The translations under genes were made by a program, and so were the position numbers. This document shows, piece after piece, positions 44,741 to 53,896 of a stretch of DNA of 64,000 nt; the first letter of the stretch is position 1; every line of letters starts with the position of its first letter. Origin of the DNA: Clostridia bacterium (GTDB taxonomy: Bacteria; Bacillota; Clostridia; TANB77; CAG-465); NCBI GenBank assembly GCA_017534305.1, contig JAFWCU010000001.1:186001-250000 (forward strand), read 5' to 3'. Under the pieces are notes generated by a model. It was not told the origin of the DNA. It searched no databases and saw only the letters and a list, made by a program, of their open reading frames with translations.

Positions 44741-45528
44741 ATTGTATATTCCTCACTAGATAAAGTTTTAGATGCAAAATTCAATTCTATATTATCTAAA
44801 TTTACACCATTTTGTGTAAGTGTTGATTCTATAGTCTGTTTTGCTATGTCTAAATTATTGTTATTTTCGCTCATATGTGCAATTAGAAATTGTGTGTGAC
44901 CTTCATTTGCAAGAGTTGCAAGTGTTTGAGCACAAGCATCATTAGATAAATGTCCTTTAATACTTTTTATACGTTGCTTTAATGGAAATGGATATTTTCC
45001 AAATTGTAGCATTGTGTCATCATAGTTGGATTCAAGTATGGCAAAGTCTGATACTTTAAAATTATCCATTACATTAGGTGATACAAACCCTAAATCTGTT
45101 GCAAATGTTATCGTTTTATCATCATCAGATATTCTGTATCCACATGGCATTACTGCATCATGTGATGTTTCAAATGCACATATTTCAATATCATTAATTC
45201 TAAATGGTTTGTCATATTCTATTGCGTGTATATTGGCTTGTATGTTTTTAGACGTAAGTTCTTCATTAATATATGCTGCAGTGTCTATACAAGCATAAAT
45301 TGGAATGTTATTTTTTCTACAAAGTAGAGGAAGACCTTTTATATGATCTATATGTTCATGGGTAATAAGTACAGCGTCTATATTAGATATATCTGTATTT
45401 ATACTTTTAAGCCCGTCACAAATTGCCTTGTAGCTTACACCTACGTCTATTAGTATATTTGTTGTAAGAGAGGCAATATGAAACATATTGCCTGAACTAG
45501 AACTATATAGTGGATGTATTTTAAACAT
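44734..45528 (-). CDS. walJ: WalJ/YycJ-type MBL-fold hydrolase
   Basis: 264 residues of the metallo-beta-lactamase fold close to YycJ/WalJ: SSSSGNMFHI near the start, ITHEHIDHIKG near residue 54 (HxHxDH), TSHDAVMPCGY, ATDLGFVSPN near 142, and GHLSNDACAQTLA near 197. In Bacillus and streptococci the family is linked to cell-wall signalling (walRK operon) or DNA mismatch exonuclease activity. Here it lies between murA and rlmH rather than in a walRK operon. Its ATG overlaps the murA TAA by one base. Confidence 0.9.
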   Translation of the reverse strand: MFKIHPLYSSSSGNMFHIASLTTNILIDVGVSYKAICDGLKSINTDISNIDAVLITHEHIDHIKGLPLLCRKNNIPIYACIDTAAYINEELTSKNIQANIHAIEYDKPFRINDIEICAFETSHDAVMPCGYRISDDDKTITFATDLGFVSPNVMDNFKVSDFAILESNYDDTMLQFGKYPFPLKQRIKSIKGHLSNDACAQTLATLANEGHTQFLIAHMSENNNNLDIAKQTIESTLTQNGVNLDNIELNFASKTLSSEEYTIC

Positions 45529-46802
45529 TATTCATCATCCTCTGTTTTAATGTATTCTATTTTTGCTCCTAAACTTTCAAATTTACCAATAATATTTTCA
45601 TATCCTCTTAGAATGTGATGTATTTCTGTAATTTCAGTTTGACCTTCAGCACATAATCCCGCAATTATCATTGCAGCGCCAGCTCTTAGATCGTGAGCAA
45701 TAACTGGAGCTCCATATATTTTTTCTACGCCTGTAAATACAGCTGTTGAACCATGTGCAGTTATATTTGCACCCATTTTATTTAATTCATCAGTGTATTG
45801 GAATCTAGATTCCCAGATTGTTTCTAGTATTGTTCCTGTACCTTCGCCAAGTGTTAATAATATAGACATTTGTGGTTGCATATCTGTTGGAAAACCAGGA
45901 TATGGTAATGTTTTAATATTAAATGAAGTAGGGCGTTTGTCCATTTTAACTCTAATGCTAGACTCAAATTCTTCAACTTCACATCCAGCCTCAATTAATT
46001 TTGCTGTAATTGGTTCCATATGTTTTGGAATACAGTTTTTAACAAGTACATCTCCTTGAGTTGCTGCAGCTGCAGCCATAAATGTACCAGCTTCAATTTG
46101 ATCTGGTATTATAGAATAACTAGATTTTTGATGTAATTCTTTAACACCTGTTATTTTAATTATATCTGTACCAGCACCTTTAATATTTGCTCCCATAGAG
46201 TTTAGAAAGTTTGCTAGATCAACAATGTGTGGTTCTTTTGCAACATTTTCTAGTGTAGTAATTCCATCTGCAAGTGTAGCAGCAAGAATTGCATTCATTG
46301 TAGAACCAACTGATACAACATCAAAAAAGATGTTTGTTCCTTTTAATTGCTCTGTTTTAGATGCATATACATTTCCGTTTCTTACTATTATTTTTGCACC
46401 TAATTTTTTGAATGCTTTTATATGTTGGTCAATTGGTCTTGCACCAAGTTTACATCCACCAGGTAAACCTATTTGAACTTTATCAAAACGTCCAAGTAGA
46501 GAACCTAGTAAATAATAAGATGCTCTAAATTTACTTGTTAACTCATATGAAGCAATAGCAGAAGAAACTTCACTATTGTCAATTATCAATTCGTTATCTG
46601 AAACGTATTCTATTTTAGAACCTAAAGATTCAAGTATTTTACAATATGCTCTTATGTCACTAATGTTAGGTACATTTTCTAAATGACATTTTCCTTTAAC
46701 TAAAAGTGTTGCAGGTAGTATTGCTACAGCTGCATTTTTGGCTCCACTTATAGTAACTTCTCCTTTTAAGTGGCATGGCCCATGGACTACAAATTTTTCC
46801 AT
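45528..46802 (-). CDS. murA: UDP-N-acetylglucosamine 1-carboxyvinyltransferase
   Basis: 424 residues when started at ATG 46802 (MEKFVVHG), which has GGAGG placed eight bases upstream. A longer frame from 46820 would include the ribosome binding site itself and is rejected. MurA makes the first committed peptidoglycan precursor. Motifs: ISGAKNAAVAILPATLL, the phosphoenolpyruvate-reacting Cys in LPGGCKLGARPIDQHI near residue 115, FPTDMQPQM, and RAGAAMIIAGLCAEG. It heads a three-gene reverse-strand operon. The Cys at the active site predicts sensitivity to fosfomycin. Confidence 0.96.
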   Translation of the reverse strand: MEKFVVHGPCHLKGEVTISGAKNAAVAILPATLLVKGKCHLENVPNISDIRAYCKILESLGSKIEYVSDNELIIDNSEVSSAIASYELTSKFRASYYLLGSLLGRFDKVQIGLPGGCKLGARPIDQHIKAFKKLGAKIIVRNGNVYASKTEQLKGTNIFFDVVSVGSTMNAILAATLADGITTLENVAKEPHIVDLANFLNSMGANIKGAGTDIIKITGVKELHQKSSYSIIPDQIEAGTFMAAAAATQGDVLVKNCIPKHMEPITAKLIEAGCEVEEFESSIRVKMDKRPTSFNIKTLPYPGFPTDMQPQMSILLTLGEGTGTILETIWESRFQYTDELNKMGANITAHGSTAVFTGVEKIYGAPVIAHDLRAGAAMIIAGLCAEGQTEITEIHHILRGYENIIGKFESLGAKIEYIKTEDDE

Positions 46803-46885
46803 ATATATTCCTCCAATCATTATTATTATATATTATATTAAAGTCAACATTGAGTATATCATACTAATCTTAAAAATACAACAAT

Positions 46886-47101
46886 TTATTTATTACATTT
46901 TGACGATATTCCGTGAAACATGTTGCTTATAGTACAAGTAAGAGTGGATAATGTATTCTCTATACAAATTAGATTTGAAGTCATTGCAATTTGTTTACCG
47001 GATATTTTATGATTGTTACCAATAGGAATTTTAACATTTGTGGACCAGAGTATATTTTTTAACATCTTTTGTGGGGTAATATTACATTTTGAATTGTTTA
47101 T
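46886..47101 (-). CDS. Possible small protein with an AUA start codon (71 aa)
   Basis: A 71-codon frame on the reverse strand ends at TAA 46888-46886. A perfect AGGAGGTGAT ribosome binding site lies seven bases before the codon ATA at 47101-47099. No ATG, GTG or TTG sits within normal distance, and the first in-frame ATG is 12 codons inside. The translated sequence (MNNSKCNITPQKMLKNILWS and onward) is Asn/Ser/Thr/Cys-rich and has no recognised family. The frame is open over 216 bases in AT-rich DNA and fills most of the 466-base gap between murA and rpmE. Rare AUA initiation, or a pseudogene whose ATG was lost, could explain it. Confidence 0.5.
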   Translation of the reverse strand: MNNSKCNITPQKMLKNILWSTNVKIPIGNNHKISGKQIAMTSNLICIENTLSTLTCTISNMFHGISSKCNK

Positions 47102-47193
47102 ATAATCACCTCCTAAAATATTATATGTACTAGAAAAAATATAGATAATATTTACATAATTAATAAAAATAAGTACAAATTTAGCAAAAAAAC

Positions 47194-47222
47194 TTGAATT
47201 ATCTATTCAAGTGTGCTAAAAT
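47194..47222 (+). promoter_or_regulatory. Promoter of rpmE with an overlapping palindrome
   Basis: TTGAAT (47194-47199), a 17-base spacer, extended -10 TGCTAAAAT ending at 47222. The -35 lies within the palindrome CTTGAAT/ATTCAAG (47193-47211). The same palindrome has an A tract on its left and so reads as a hairpin-T terminator on the reverse strand. Confidence 0.75.
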
Positions 47223-47268
47223 ATCAAAGTAATGACGAAAAACTAATGATAGGGAAGGTGAAAAAAAG

Positions 47269-47475
47269 ATGAAAAAAGATATTCAACCAAAATACGGAAA
47301 AGCTACTATTAGATGTGTTTGTGGTAATGTTATTGAAACAGGTTCAGTAAAAGAAGAAATGAGAGTTGATACATGTAGTGCATGTCATCCTTTCTATACA
47401 GGTCAAAAACAAGCAATATCTAGCCAAGGTAGAGCTGCTAAATTCATGGAAAAATACGGAATTCAAGCAAAATAA
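47269..47475 (+). CDS. rpmE: 50S ribosomal protein L31
   Basis: 68 residues with four cysteines in the zinc-binding (C+) pattern: RCVCGN near residue 16 and CSACHPFYTG near 38. This is the form used when zinc is available. The C-terminal GRAAKFMEKYG is characteristic. It has a strong AAGGTG site and its own promoter and terminator. prmC, which acts on release factors, and whiA follow. Confidence 0.97.
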   Translation: MKKDIQPKYGKATIRCVCGNVIETGSVKEEMRVDTCSACHPFYTGQKQAISSQGRAAKFMEKYGIQAK

Positions 47476-47491
47476 TAATATTGAAATAATG

Positions 47492-47517
47492 GAACACCTT
47501 TTAGGTGTTCTTTTTTT
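47492..47517 (+). terminator. Terminator of rpmE
   Basis: Stem GAACACCT/AGGTGTTC with a TTT loop and seven T. Confidence 0.93.
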
Positions 47518-47524
47518 CGTTTTA

Positions 47525-47533
47525 TGATATAAT
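47525..47533 (+). promoter_or_regulatory. Extended -10 promoter of prmC-whiA
   Basis: TGATATAAT (47525-47533), without a clear -35. Transcription would start near 47540, just before the GAGGT ribosome binding site, so the leader is short. Confidence 0.6.
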
Positions 47534-47553
47534 TGTTTTGTGAGGTAAGAAAA

Positions 47554-48396
47554 GTGACTATTAGAGAAATTATAAATGAATATAAAGATAAATTTGAAAA
47601 TGTACAAGATATTTATAGTATTATTAAATATGTAACAGAAATGGATAATATACAAATTAGTTTATATAAAGATTTGCTTTTACCTGAGGATTTTAAAACT
47701 AAAATTATTTATTATTTAGATAAAATAATAAATGAAAATTATCCAGTACAATATATAACAAATTCTCAAGCTTTTTTTAACGAAGTATACTATGTAGATG
47801 AGCATGTCTTAATTCCTAGACAAGATACTGAAATACTCGTTGAAAAAGCAATAGATTATATTAGAAATGAAGGCATTAAAGATGCTATAGATCTTTGTAC
47901 AGGAAGTGGTGCAATTGGTATATCTGTTGCAAGAAACAGTGATATTGAAAAAGTAACACTCATAGATATATCAGAAGATGCACTTGATGTTGCATATAGA
48001 AATATTGAAGATAATTCTATGGAAGATAAAGTAACCGTTTTACAATCTAATCTTTTAGAAGAAGTTATTAAGAATCAAATTAAAACAGATATGATATTAT
48101 CTAATCCTCCATATATTAAAAGTGAGGATATGGCCTCTTTAGATGCAAATGTAAAATATGAACCTGCTTTAGCACTAGATGGTGGAGCTACCGGTATGAA
48201 TTTTTACGAAAAAATTATTGAACAAGCAAAGTATGTATTAAATAACAATGGATTATTAATATTTGAAATTGGTTATGATGAATTAGAACAAATGAAAGAA
48301 TTAATAGCTAAAAATAAAGAATATACAATGCTAGAGTCTGTAAAAGACTATGGCGGAAATGATAGGGTGGTAGTATGTCGTTTTCAACAGATGTAA
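47554..48396 (+). CDS. prmC: Release-factor glutamine methyltransferase PrmC
   Basis: 280 residues from a GTG start at 47554 (GAGG eight bases upstream), beginning VTIREIINEYKDKF. An in-frame TTG at 47533 overlaps the -10 region and is rejected. PrmC (HemK) methylates the GGQ glutamine of RF1/RF2. The SAM-binding motif DLCTGSGAIGIS is near residue 112, and the catalytic SNPPYI motif is near residue 182. The C-terminal NDRVVVCRF is typical. It overlaps whiA by 22 bases. The family usually clusters with rpmE and prfA; prfA is not seen here. Confidence 0.94.
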   Translation: MTIREIINEYKDKFENVQDIYSIIKYVTEMDNIQISLYKDLLLPEDFKTKIIYYLDKIINENYPVQYITNSQAFFNEVYYVDEHVLIPRQDTEILVEKAIDYIRNEGIKDAIDLCTGSGAIGISVARNSDIEKVTLIDISEDALDVAYRNIEDNSMEDKVTVLQSNLLEEVIKNQIKTDMILSNPPYIKSEDMASLDANVKYEPALALDGGATGMNFYEKIIEQAKYVLNNNGLLIFEIGYDELEQMKELIAKNKEYTMLESVKDYGGNDRVVVCRFQQM

Positions 48397-49124
48397 GAGA
48401 AGAGATACTTGAGTATTATAATAAAAAGCGTGATGGATATATAATAAAAGCAGAACGTTTTGGAGAGTATTTAACTCAAGCACAATATAAAAATGAATTG
48501 ATGGATGATTTTGAAGATTATTTTGAAATTTCTAATTTAACAGAAGATGAGATAAAAACAGTTATAAAAGGTGTATTTTTGTCTACTGGATGTATAATAG
48601 ATCCAAATAAGGAATATAGATATGAAGCAACATTTAAAAATAAAGCATGTGCTGAATATTATTTAGATTTATTATCTCTACTAGACTTTACACCAAAATT
48701 AGTAAAAAGAGATAAAGCTAATTTATACGTTGTATACTTTAAGGAAGCAGAACAAATATCATATATGTTAAGTTTGCTTGAAGCAAATAGATGTATGTTA
48801 AATTATGAGATGATAAGAGTAGAGAAGGATGTAAACAATTCTAAAAACAGAGCAACAAATTGTGAAGTTGCAAATGCAGCAAAAACAATTAATGCAGGCT
48901 TACTTCAAATTGAAGCTATAAAAACAATAAGAAATGCTGGAAAGTTTGCCTCTTTAACAGATAAGCTTAAATTTACTGCATTACTTAGAGAAGAACATCC
49001 AACGGATGCATTAGATAAACTAGCTTCTTATACAGAAGGAAAAGATAAAGTATCCAAGTCTGGTTTAAAGCATAGATTAGACAAAATAATGCAAATAGCA
49101 GAAGAAATAAAGAATAATAAATAA
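48375..49124 (+). CDS. whiA: DNA-binding protein WhiA
   Basis: 249 residues, shorter than the usual about 310, because the N-terminal LAGLIDADG-like part is reduced. The remaining LAGLIDADG block reads IKGVFLSTGCIIDPNKEYRYE near residue 63. The NCEVANAAKTINAGLLQIEAI block (near 157) is the conserved linker. The C-terminal helix-turn-helix TALLREEHPTDALDKLASYTE and KSGLKHRLDKI are well kept. WhiA is a Gram-positive regulator tied to cell division and, in actinobacteria, sporulation. It is translated from within the end of prmC (22-base overlap). Confidence 0.88.
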   Translation: MSFSTDVREEILEYYNKKRDGYIIKAERFGEYLTQAQYKNELMDDFEDYFEISNLTEDEIKTVIKGVFLSTGCIIDPNKEYRYEATFKNKACAEYYLDLLSLLDFTPKLVKRDKANLYVVYFKEAEQISYMLSLLEANRCMLNYEMIRVEKDVNNSKNRATNCEVANAAKTINAGLLQIEAIKTIRNAGKFASLTDKLKFTALLREEHPTDALDKLASYTEGKDKVSKSGLKHRLDKIMQIAEEIKNNK

Positions 49125-49130
49125 AAAAGA

Positions 49131-49162
49131 GTAGACAGCAAAATTAATGCTGTCTACATTTT
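49131..49162. terminator. Bidirectional terminator between whiA and a convergent gene
   Basis: Stem GTAGACAGCA/TGCTGTCTAC with loop AAATTAA. T's follow on the + strand and A's precede it (T's on the - strand). The 3' arm encodes the last codons of the reverse-strand gene. Confidence 0.9.
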
Positions 49163-49653
49163 TCTTGTACTGATTTTGGGTAACTTTCAAATATAGCTTT
49201 GTTATAGTTGAAGTTCTCAATGTTTTGAGCTCTAACTTTGGTGTTATGAATAACATCAGTAATTTCTTGTAGCTTTTTAGCATTTCTATCTTTTTCTTCT
49301 TTTTTGTTTTCTTCATCATATTCCTTTTGCATTTTAGTAATATGATAATTGAAGTCGTCATTGTAAGTATCGTTTGGTATTTGATACTTGTTATATAAAT
49401 CATTTATAGTTTTAGAAGTCTCAACTTTGTAGTTTTGAATTCCAATCTTGTCTATTCTTTCAATTTGAGAATAAACTTCTTTACATTCTTTTACGTCATT
49501 TCTAGTTTTATACGTATAAGCTGCAAAGAAAACAAGTAAGATTGCTAAAATGATGCATATAACTTTTGGTATGACTTTCCTTATAGATTCAAAGAAGATA
49601 GCAAGAGCTACTAAAATAAGCGCAATAACAGTACATACAATTTCAATCAACAT
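49144..49653 (-). CDS. Small membrane protein with a coiled-coil tail
   Basis: 169 residues from ATG 49653, which has GGGAGG at normal distance. A longer frame from 49677 would include that site and is rejected. Two adjacent hydrophobic helices (about residues 1-18 and 28-45) are followed by a charged, helical domain with KMQKEYDEENKKEEKDRNAKK, likely a coiled coil, probably outside the membrane. Its stop codon and last codons lie inside the terminator stem shared with whiA. No family recognised and no functional claim made. Confidence 0.78.
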   Translation of the reverse strand: MLIEIVCTVIALILVALAIFFESIRKVIPKVICIILAILLVFFAAYTYKTRNDVKECKEVYSQIERIDKIGIQNYKVETSKTINDLYNKYQIPNDTYNDDFNYHITKMQKEYDEENKKEEKDRNAKKLQEITDVIHNTKVRAQNIENFNYNKAIFESYPKSVQEKCRQH

Positions 49654-49825
49654 AATTTTTACCTCCCATTTTAACATTAGTTTAATGGTAAATTATCCAT
49701 TGAACGCCTATATTATAATATGCTTTTTGCTAAATGTCAATGATTTATGTGTTATATAGTTTACAATAACTTTGAACTGCTGCTATTTATATATTTTATT
49801 TATTAATTATAATATGTACATTTTC

Positions 49826-49854
49826 TTGAAATGGTATTTTCTTTATGATAGAAT
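49826..49854 (+). promoter_or_regulatory. Promoter of hemW
   Basis: TTGAAA (49826-49831), a 17-base spacer, TAGAAT (49849-49854) with extended TGA. Confidence 0.78.
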
Positions 49855-49880
49855 TAAACGAGAAATTTAGGTGAATAATA

Positions 49881-51035
49881 ATGAAAGAAATAGGAATATA
49901 TATACATATACCATTTTGTCTTTCTAAGTGTTTTTATTGTGATTTTGTATCATATTCTGGTAGAGAAGATATGATAGAAAAATATGTATATGCTCTATGC
50001 AATGAAATAATACAAAATGCTGAAGTGCTTGGGGAGTATAAAGTAACAACTGTGTATATTGGAGGAGGAACTCCTTCATTTATTGATGCAAAATATATAG
50101 CTCAGATACTAAATACTATTTATATGGTTACAGACAAATCTTGTATTGAAGAAATTACAATTGAGTGTAATCCAAATAGTATTACTAAAGAAAAGATGGA
50201 TGTGTATAAAGAAGCAGGAATAAACAGAGTAAGTATTGGTCTTCAATCTATTTATAATGATGTATTAAAAGTGATAGGTAGAGTACACAAATTTGAAGAT
50301 TTTGAAAATGCTTTAAGAATTGTTAATGATTCTGGTATAGAAAATATTACTATAGATTTAATGTATCCACTTCCAAATTTGACATTAGAGCGCTTAAAGA
50401 ATACAGTAGACTATATAGTTACTCTTAAAGACAAAAATGTTAAGCATGTGTCAATATATAATTTAGAAGTGCATGAGAATACTAAACTTGCTTTTTTATT
50501 ACAAGAAGGGTATGTTAGTTTAGTAGATGAAGACGAAGAATATGAAATGTATAATTATATAAAAGATACTTTAGAGCTAAATGGTTTTCATAGATATGAA
50601 ATATCTAATTATTCACTTGAAGGATATGAAGCAAAACATAACACTAGATACTGGAATCAAGAAGAGTATTTAGGATTTGGAATTAATGCATCTAGTTTCT
50701 TTAGAGGTGCTAGATTTACTAACATTAAAGATTTAGATTTTTACATAGAGAGTTTAACTAGTTTGGATAGAATTAAAGATGTTATTGTAGATGAATATGA
50801 AGAACTAGATCTTTTATCTTTGATGAAAGAATATGTTATACTTTCTTTAAGAAAAATATCTGGTTTAGATAAGGCTAAATTTAAATATAAATTTAAAAAG
50901 GATGCTAAAGATATATTCTTAGAAGAAATAAATGAACTTAAACAAGATAAATTAATAGATGAAAATGATACAAATATTTTCTTAACAGAAAGAGGACTAG
51001 AAGTTGCAAATATTGTTTGGGAAAAATTTGTATAA
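49881..51035 (+). CDS. hemW: Radical SAM protein HemW
   Basis: 384 residues. The radical SAM cluster motif CLSKCFYC is at residues 13-20 (CX3CX2C), within IYIHIPFCLSKCFYCDFVSY. GGGTPSF follows near 63 and the HemN-like C-terminal domain NTRYWNQEEYLGFG near 255. The extra N-terminal residues and Cys of true coproporphyrinogen dehydrogenase HemN are absent, so this is HemW, a haem-carrying chaperone. The ATG has a short AGGTG ribosome binding site. polA follows 47 bases later. Confidence 0.93.
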   Translation: MKEIGIYIHIPFCLSKCFYCDFVSYSGREDMIEKYVYALCNEIIQNAEVLGEYKVTTVYIGGGTPSFIDAKYIAQILNTIYMVTDKSCIEEITIECNPNSITKEKMDVYKEAGINRVSIGLQSIYNDVLKVIGRVHKFEDFENALRIVNDSGIENITIDLMYPLPNLTLERLKNTVDYIVTLKDKNVKHVSIYNLEVHENTKLAFLLQEGYVSLVDEDEEYEMYNYIKDTLELNGFHRYEISNYSLEGYEAKHNTRYWNQEEYLGFGINASSFFRGARFTNIKDLDFYIESLTSLDRIKDVIVDEYEELDLLSLMKEYVILSLRKISGLDKAKFKYKFKKDAKDIFLEEINELKQDKLIDENDTNIFLTERGLEVANIVWEKFV

Positions 51036-51082
51036 AACTTAAATATAGAAATACTATAAGATTAAAACAAAGGGGATAGAAT

Positions 51083-53857
51083 ATGGAAAAATACTTAGTA
51101 ATTGATGGAAATAGTATACTAAATAGAGCTTTTTATGGACTTGCTGGTGCTAGAATGACAACTGCAGATGGTCTTCATACTAATGCTGTGTTTGGGTTTT
51201 TAAATATATATTATATGATTATGGATAAATTAAATCCAGATTATGTTACAGTTGCTTTTGATCTTAAAGCTCCTACATTTAGACATAAAATGTTTGAGGA
51301 TTATAAAGGTACTCGTAAAGGAATGCCAGATGAACTTAAAGAACAAATGCCTGTAATTAAAGAAGTACTAACTGCTATGAATATAAATATTATAACCATG
51401 GAAGGGTATGAGGCAGATGATATTTTAGGTACTATTGCTCGTTTAAATGAAATAAAAAGTAAAGATACTGGAATAGATATTCATACATATATTCTTACAG
51501 GAGATAGAGATTCTTACCAACTTATTAGTGATAATACAACTATTCTTTATCCATCAACTAAAATGGGTAAAACAGATTATACAGAATATACTCCAGAGCT
51601 TTTAATGCAAGAAAAAGGTATTGAACCTTATCAAGTTGTAGATATTAAATCTTTAATGGGAGATGCATCAGACAACATTCCTGGTGTTAAGGGTATTGGT
51701 GAAAAAACTGCTTATTCTTTAATTGAAAAATATACTACTATGGAAAATATCTATGCCAATATAGATAACCTTGACGCTAGTGCTAAAGTCATAGAAAAGC
51801 TTAAGGCAGATGAGGATATGGCTCGTATGAGCTATACTCTTGCAACAATTAATAGAGAAGTACCACTAGATTTAGATTATGAACAAAACAAAGTTCATGA
51901 TATAAATAAAGAGGCACTTTACCCATTATTTAAAAAGCTATCTTTTAACAAATTCTTACAAAAATATGATTTTCAAGATGTTAAAGAAGAAGTAATAGAA
52001 CAGACAACAAAGCAAGCTAGTATTGAGCTTAATGAAGAAAATGTAATAGTTATAGATGATTCAGACTTTGCCTCTTTAAAAGATGAAATATATAACATAT
52101 TTAATGAAGATAAAGTATCATATGTTTTAAATATAGCTGGAAATGATGCTTCTTTTACTTCTATATTGAATCTTAAAGATAAAAACTTTTTTGCTTTTTA
52201 TTCTAAAAATACAGATAAATGCTATATACTTAATATAGATGGTATAGAAGATAAGGCTAAAGTAAATGAATTATTAAATCAATTTGCAAATTCTAAAGCT
52301 ATTAAACTTGGATATAATATTAAACAAGATATTCGTTATATCTTTACTAATGTATGTCCTCATATTTCAAATTTTAGCTATGATTTATTAATTGCATGTT
52401 ACTTGTTAGATTCAACAAGAAACTTTAAATTTGATACCGTTTTGGAAGAATTGTTTGGTATTATGATAGATGTTTCAAGTGATACAAAACAAGTTGTTCA
52501 ACTATCTCTTTTTGATAGCCAAGAAGAAGCAAAGCCAAGCATAGATAATAAGCTTGCTTATCAAATTGGATTAGCTACAAAATGTATTTTTGAATCTAAA
52601 GACTTGATGGATAATAAACTTGAAAAAGATAATATGAAATCTTTAATGTATGATATTGAAATACCTTTATCTGAAACACTTGCTTCGATGGAAACAGTAG
52701 GTATGTATGTAGATAAAGATAAGCTTGAAGCATTTGGCAAAGATATTACAGTTAGACTTGAAGAATTAGAAAAACAAATATATGAATTAGCAGGTGAAGA
52801 ATTTAATATTAATTCTACTCAACAACTTGGTAATATTCTATTTGAAAAACTTGGTCTTCCTGCTAAAAAGAAAACTAAAACTAAATCTGGTTATTCTACA
52901 AGTAAAGAAGTGTTGGAAGAATTAGAAGATGCACATGAGATTATTCCTTTACTTATTGAGTATAGACAAACAATGAAACTTAAATCTACTTATGTAGATG
53001 GTCTTAAAGAAACAATTAAAGAAGATTCTAGAATTCATACTACATTTACTCAAACTGTAACTTCTACTGGAAGGCTTTCAAGTGTAGAACCAAATTTACA
53101 AAATATACCAATTAGACTAGAACTTGGAAGTAAGATTAGATCTTTCTTTACTGCTCCTGAAGGTAAAGTTATAACAGATGCAGACTATAGCCAAATAGAG
53201 CTTAGAGTTCTTTCTCATATTTCTAAAGATGAGACAATGCAACATGCTTTCATTGAAGGAATAGATGTACATAAAGTTACTGCTTCTCAAGTTTTTGGTG
53301 TTCCACTTGATGAGGTCACAAAGCAAATGAGATCTAAAGCAAAAGCTGTAAATTTTGGTATTGTTTATGGTATTAGTGAATTTGGCCTTGCTAAAAATAT
53401 TGGTTCCTCTTGGGGAGAGGCAAAAGACTATATGAATACTTATCTTGAAAAATATCATGGAATTCGTGAATTTATGGCAAATATCGTTGAAATAGCTAAA
53501 CAACAAGGATATGTTACTACTATGTTTGGTAGACGTAGATATGTACCTGAGTTAAAAAATAAAAACAAAAATATTGTATTATTTGGTCAAAGAATTGCAA
53601 TGAATACTCCAATTCAAGGAACAGCAGCAGATATTATTAAAATTGCAATGAATAAATTATATAAAGCTTTAAAGGACAATAATTTGAAATCTAAACTTGT
53701 TATGCAAGTACATGATGAACTTATTGTTGAAACTTACAATGATGAAATAGAAAAAGTAAAAGAAATAATGATAGATGCTATGGAAAACGTTGTAAAATTA
53801 GATGTTCCACTAAATGTAGATTTAAATATTGGTCAAAGCTGGTATGATGCAAAATAA
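51083..53857 (+). CDS. polA: DNA polymerase I
   Basis: 924 residues with three regions. The 5'-nuclease (1 to about 290) has DGNSILNRAFYG, GYEADDILGT, GDRDSYQLI and GDASDNIPGVKGIGEKTA. The central 3'-5' exonuclease fold (about 310-510) lacks the acidic DxE and DxxxD metal residues; where Klenow has FDTET this protein has YVLNIAG. The polymerase (about 540-924) has motif A DADYSQIELRVLSHI, motif B RSKAKAVNFGIVYGIS and motif C QVHDELIVE. It fills repair gaps and removes RNA primers, probably without proofreading, as in many Firmicutes. Confidence 0.97.
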   Translation: MEKYLVIDGNSILNRAFYGLAGARMTTADGLHTNAVFGFLNIYYMIMDKLNPDYVTVAFDLKAPTFRHKMFEDYKGTRKGMPDELKEQMPVIKEVLTAMNINIITMEGYEADDILGTIARLNEIKSKDTGIDIHTYILTGDRDSYQLISDNTTILYPSTKMGKTDYTEYTPELLMQEKGIEPYQVVDIKSLMGDASDNIPGVKGIGEKTAYSLIEKYTTMENIYANIDNLDASAKVIEKLKADEDMARMSYTLATINREVPLDLDYEQNKVHDINKEALYPLFKKLSFNKFLQKYDFQDVKEEVIEQTTKQASIELNEENVIVIDDSDFASLKDEIYNIFNEDKVSYVLNIAGNDASFTSILNLKDKNFFAFYSKNTDKCYILNIDGIEDKAKVNELLNQFANSKAIKLGYNIKQDIRYIFTNVCPHISNFSYDLLIACYLLDSTRNFKFDTVLEELFGIMIDVSSDTKQVVQLSLFDSQEEAKPSIDNKLAYQIGLATKCIFESKDLMDNKLEKDNMKSLMYDIEIPLSETLASMETVGMYVDKDKLEAFGKDITVRLEELEKQIYELAGEEFNINSTQQLGNILFEKLGLPAKKKTKTKSGYSTSKEVLEELEDAHEIIPLLIEYRQTMKLKSTYVDGLKETIKEDSRIHTTFTQTVTSTGRLSSVEPNLQNIPIRLELGSKIRSFFTAPEGKVITDADYSQIELRVLSHISKDETMQHAFIEGIDVHKVTASQVFGVPLDEVTKQMRSKAKAVNFGIVYGISEFGLAKNIGSSWGEAKDYMNTYLEKYHGIREFMANIVEIAKQQGYVTTMFGRRRYVPELKNKNKNIVLFGQRIAMNTPIQGTAADIIKIAMNKLYKALKDNNLKSKLVMQVHDELIVETYNDEIEKVKEIMIDAMENVVKLDVPLNVDLNIGQSWYDAK

Positions 53858-53896
53858 TGTAGTATAATATAAATGAAATTATATAGGGGGATATTA

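Noticed and set aside
46803-46820. Longer murA starting six codons upstream
   Set aside because: The ribosome binding site GGAGG lies inside that extension, so translation must start at 46802.
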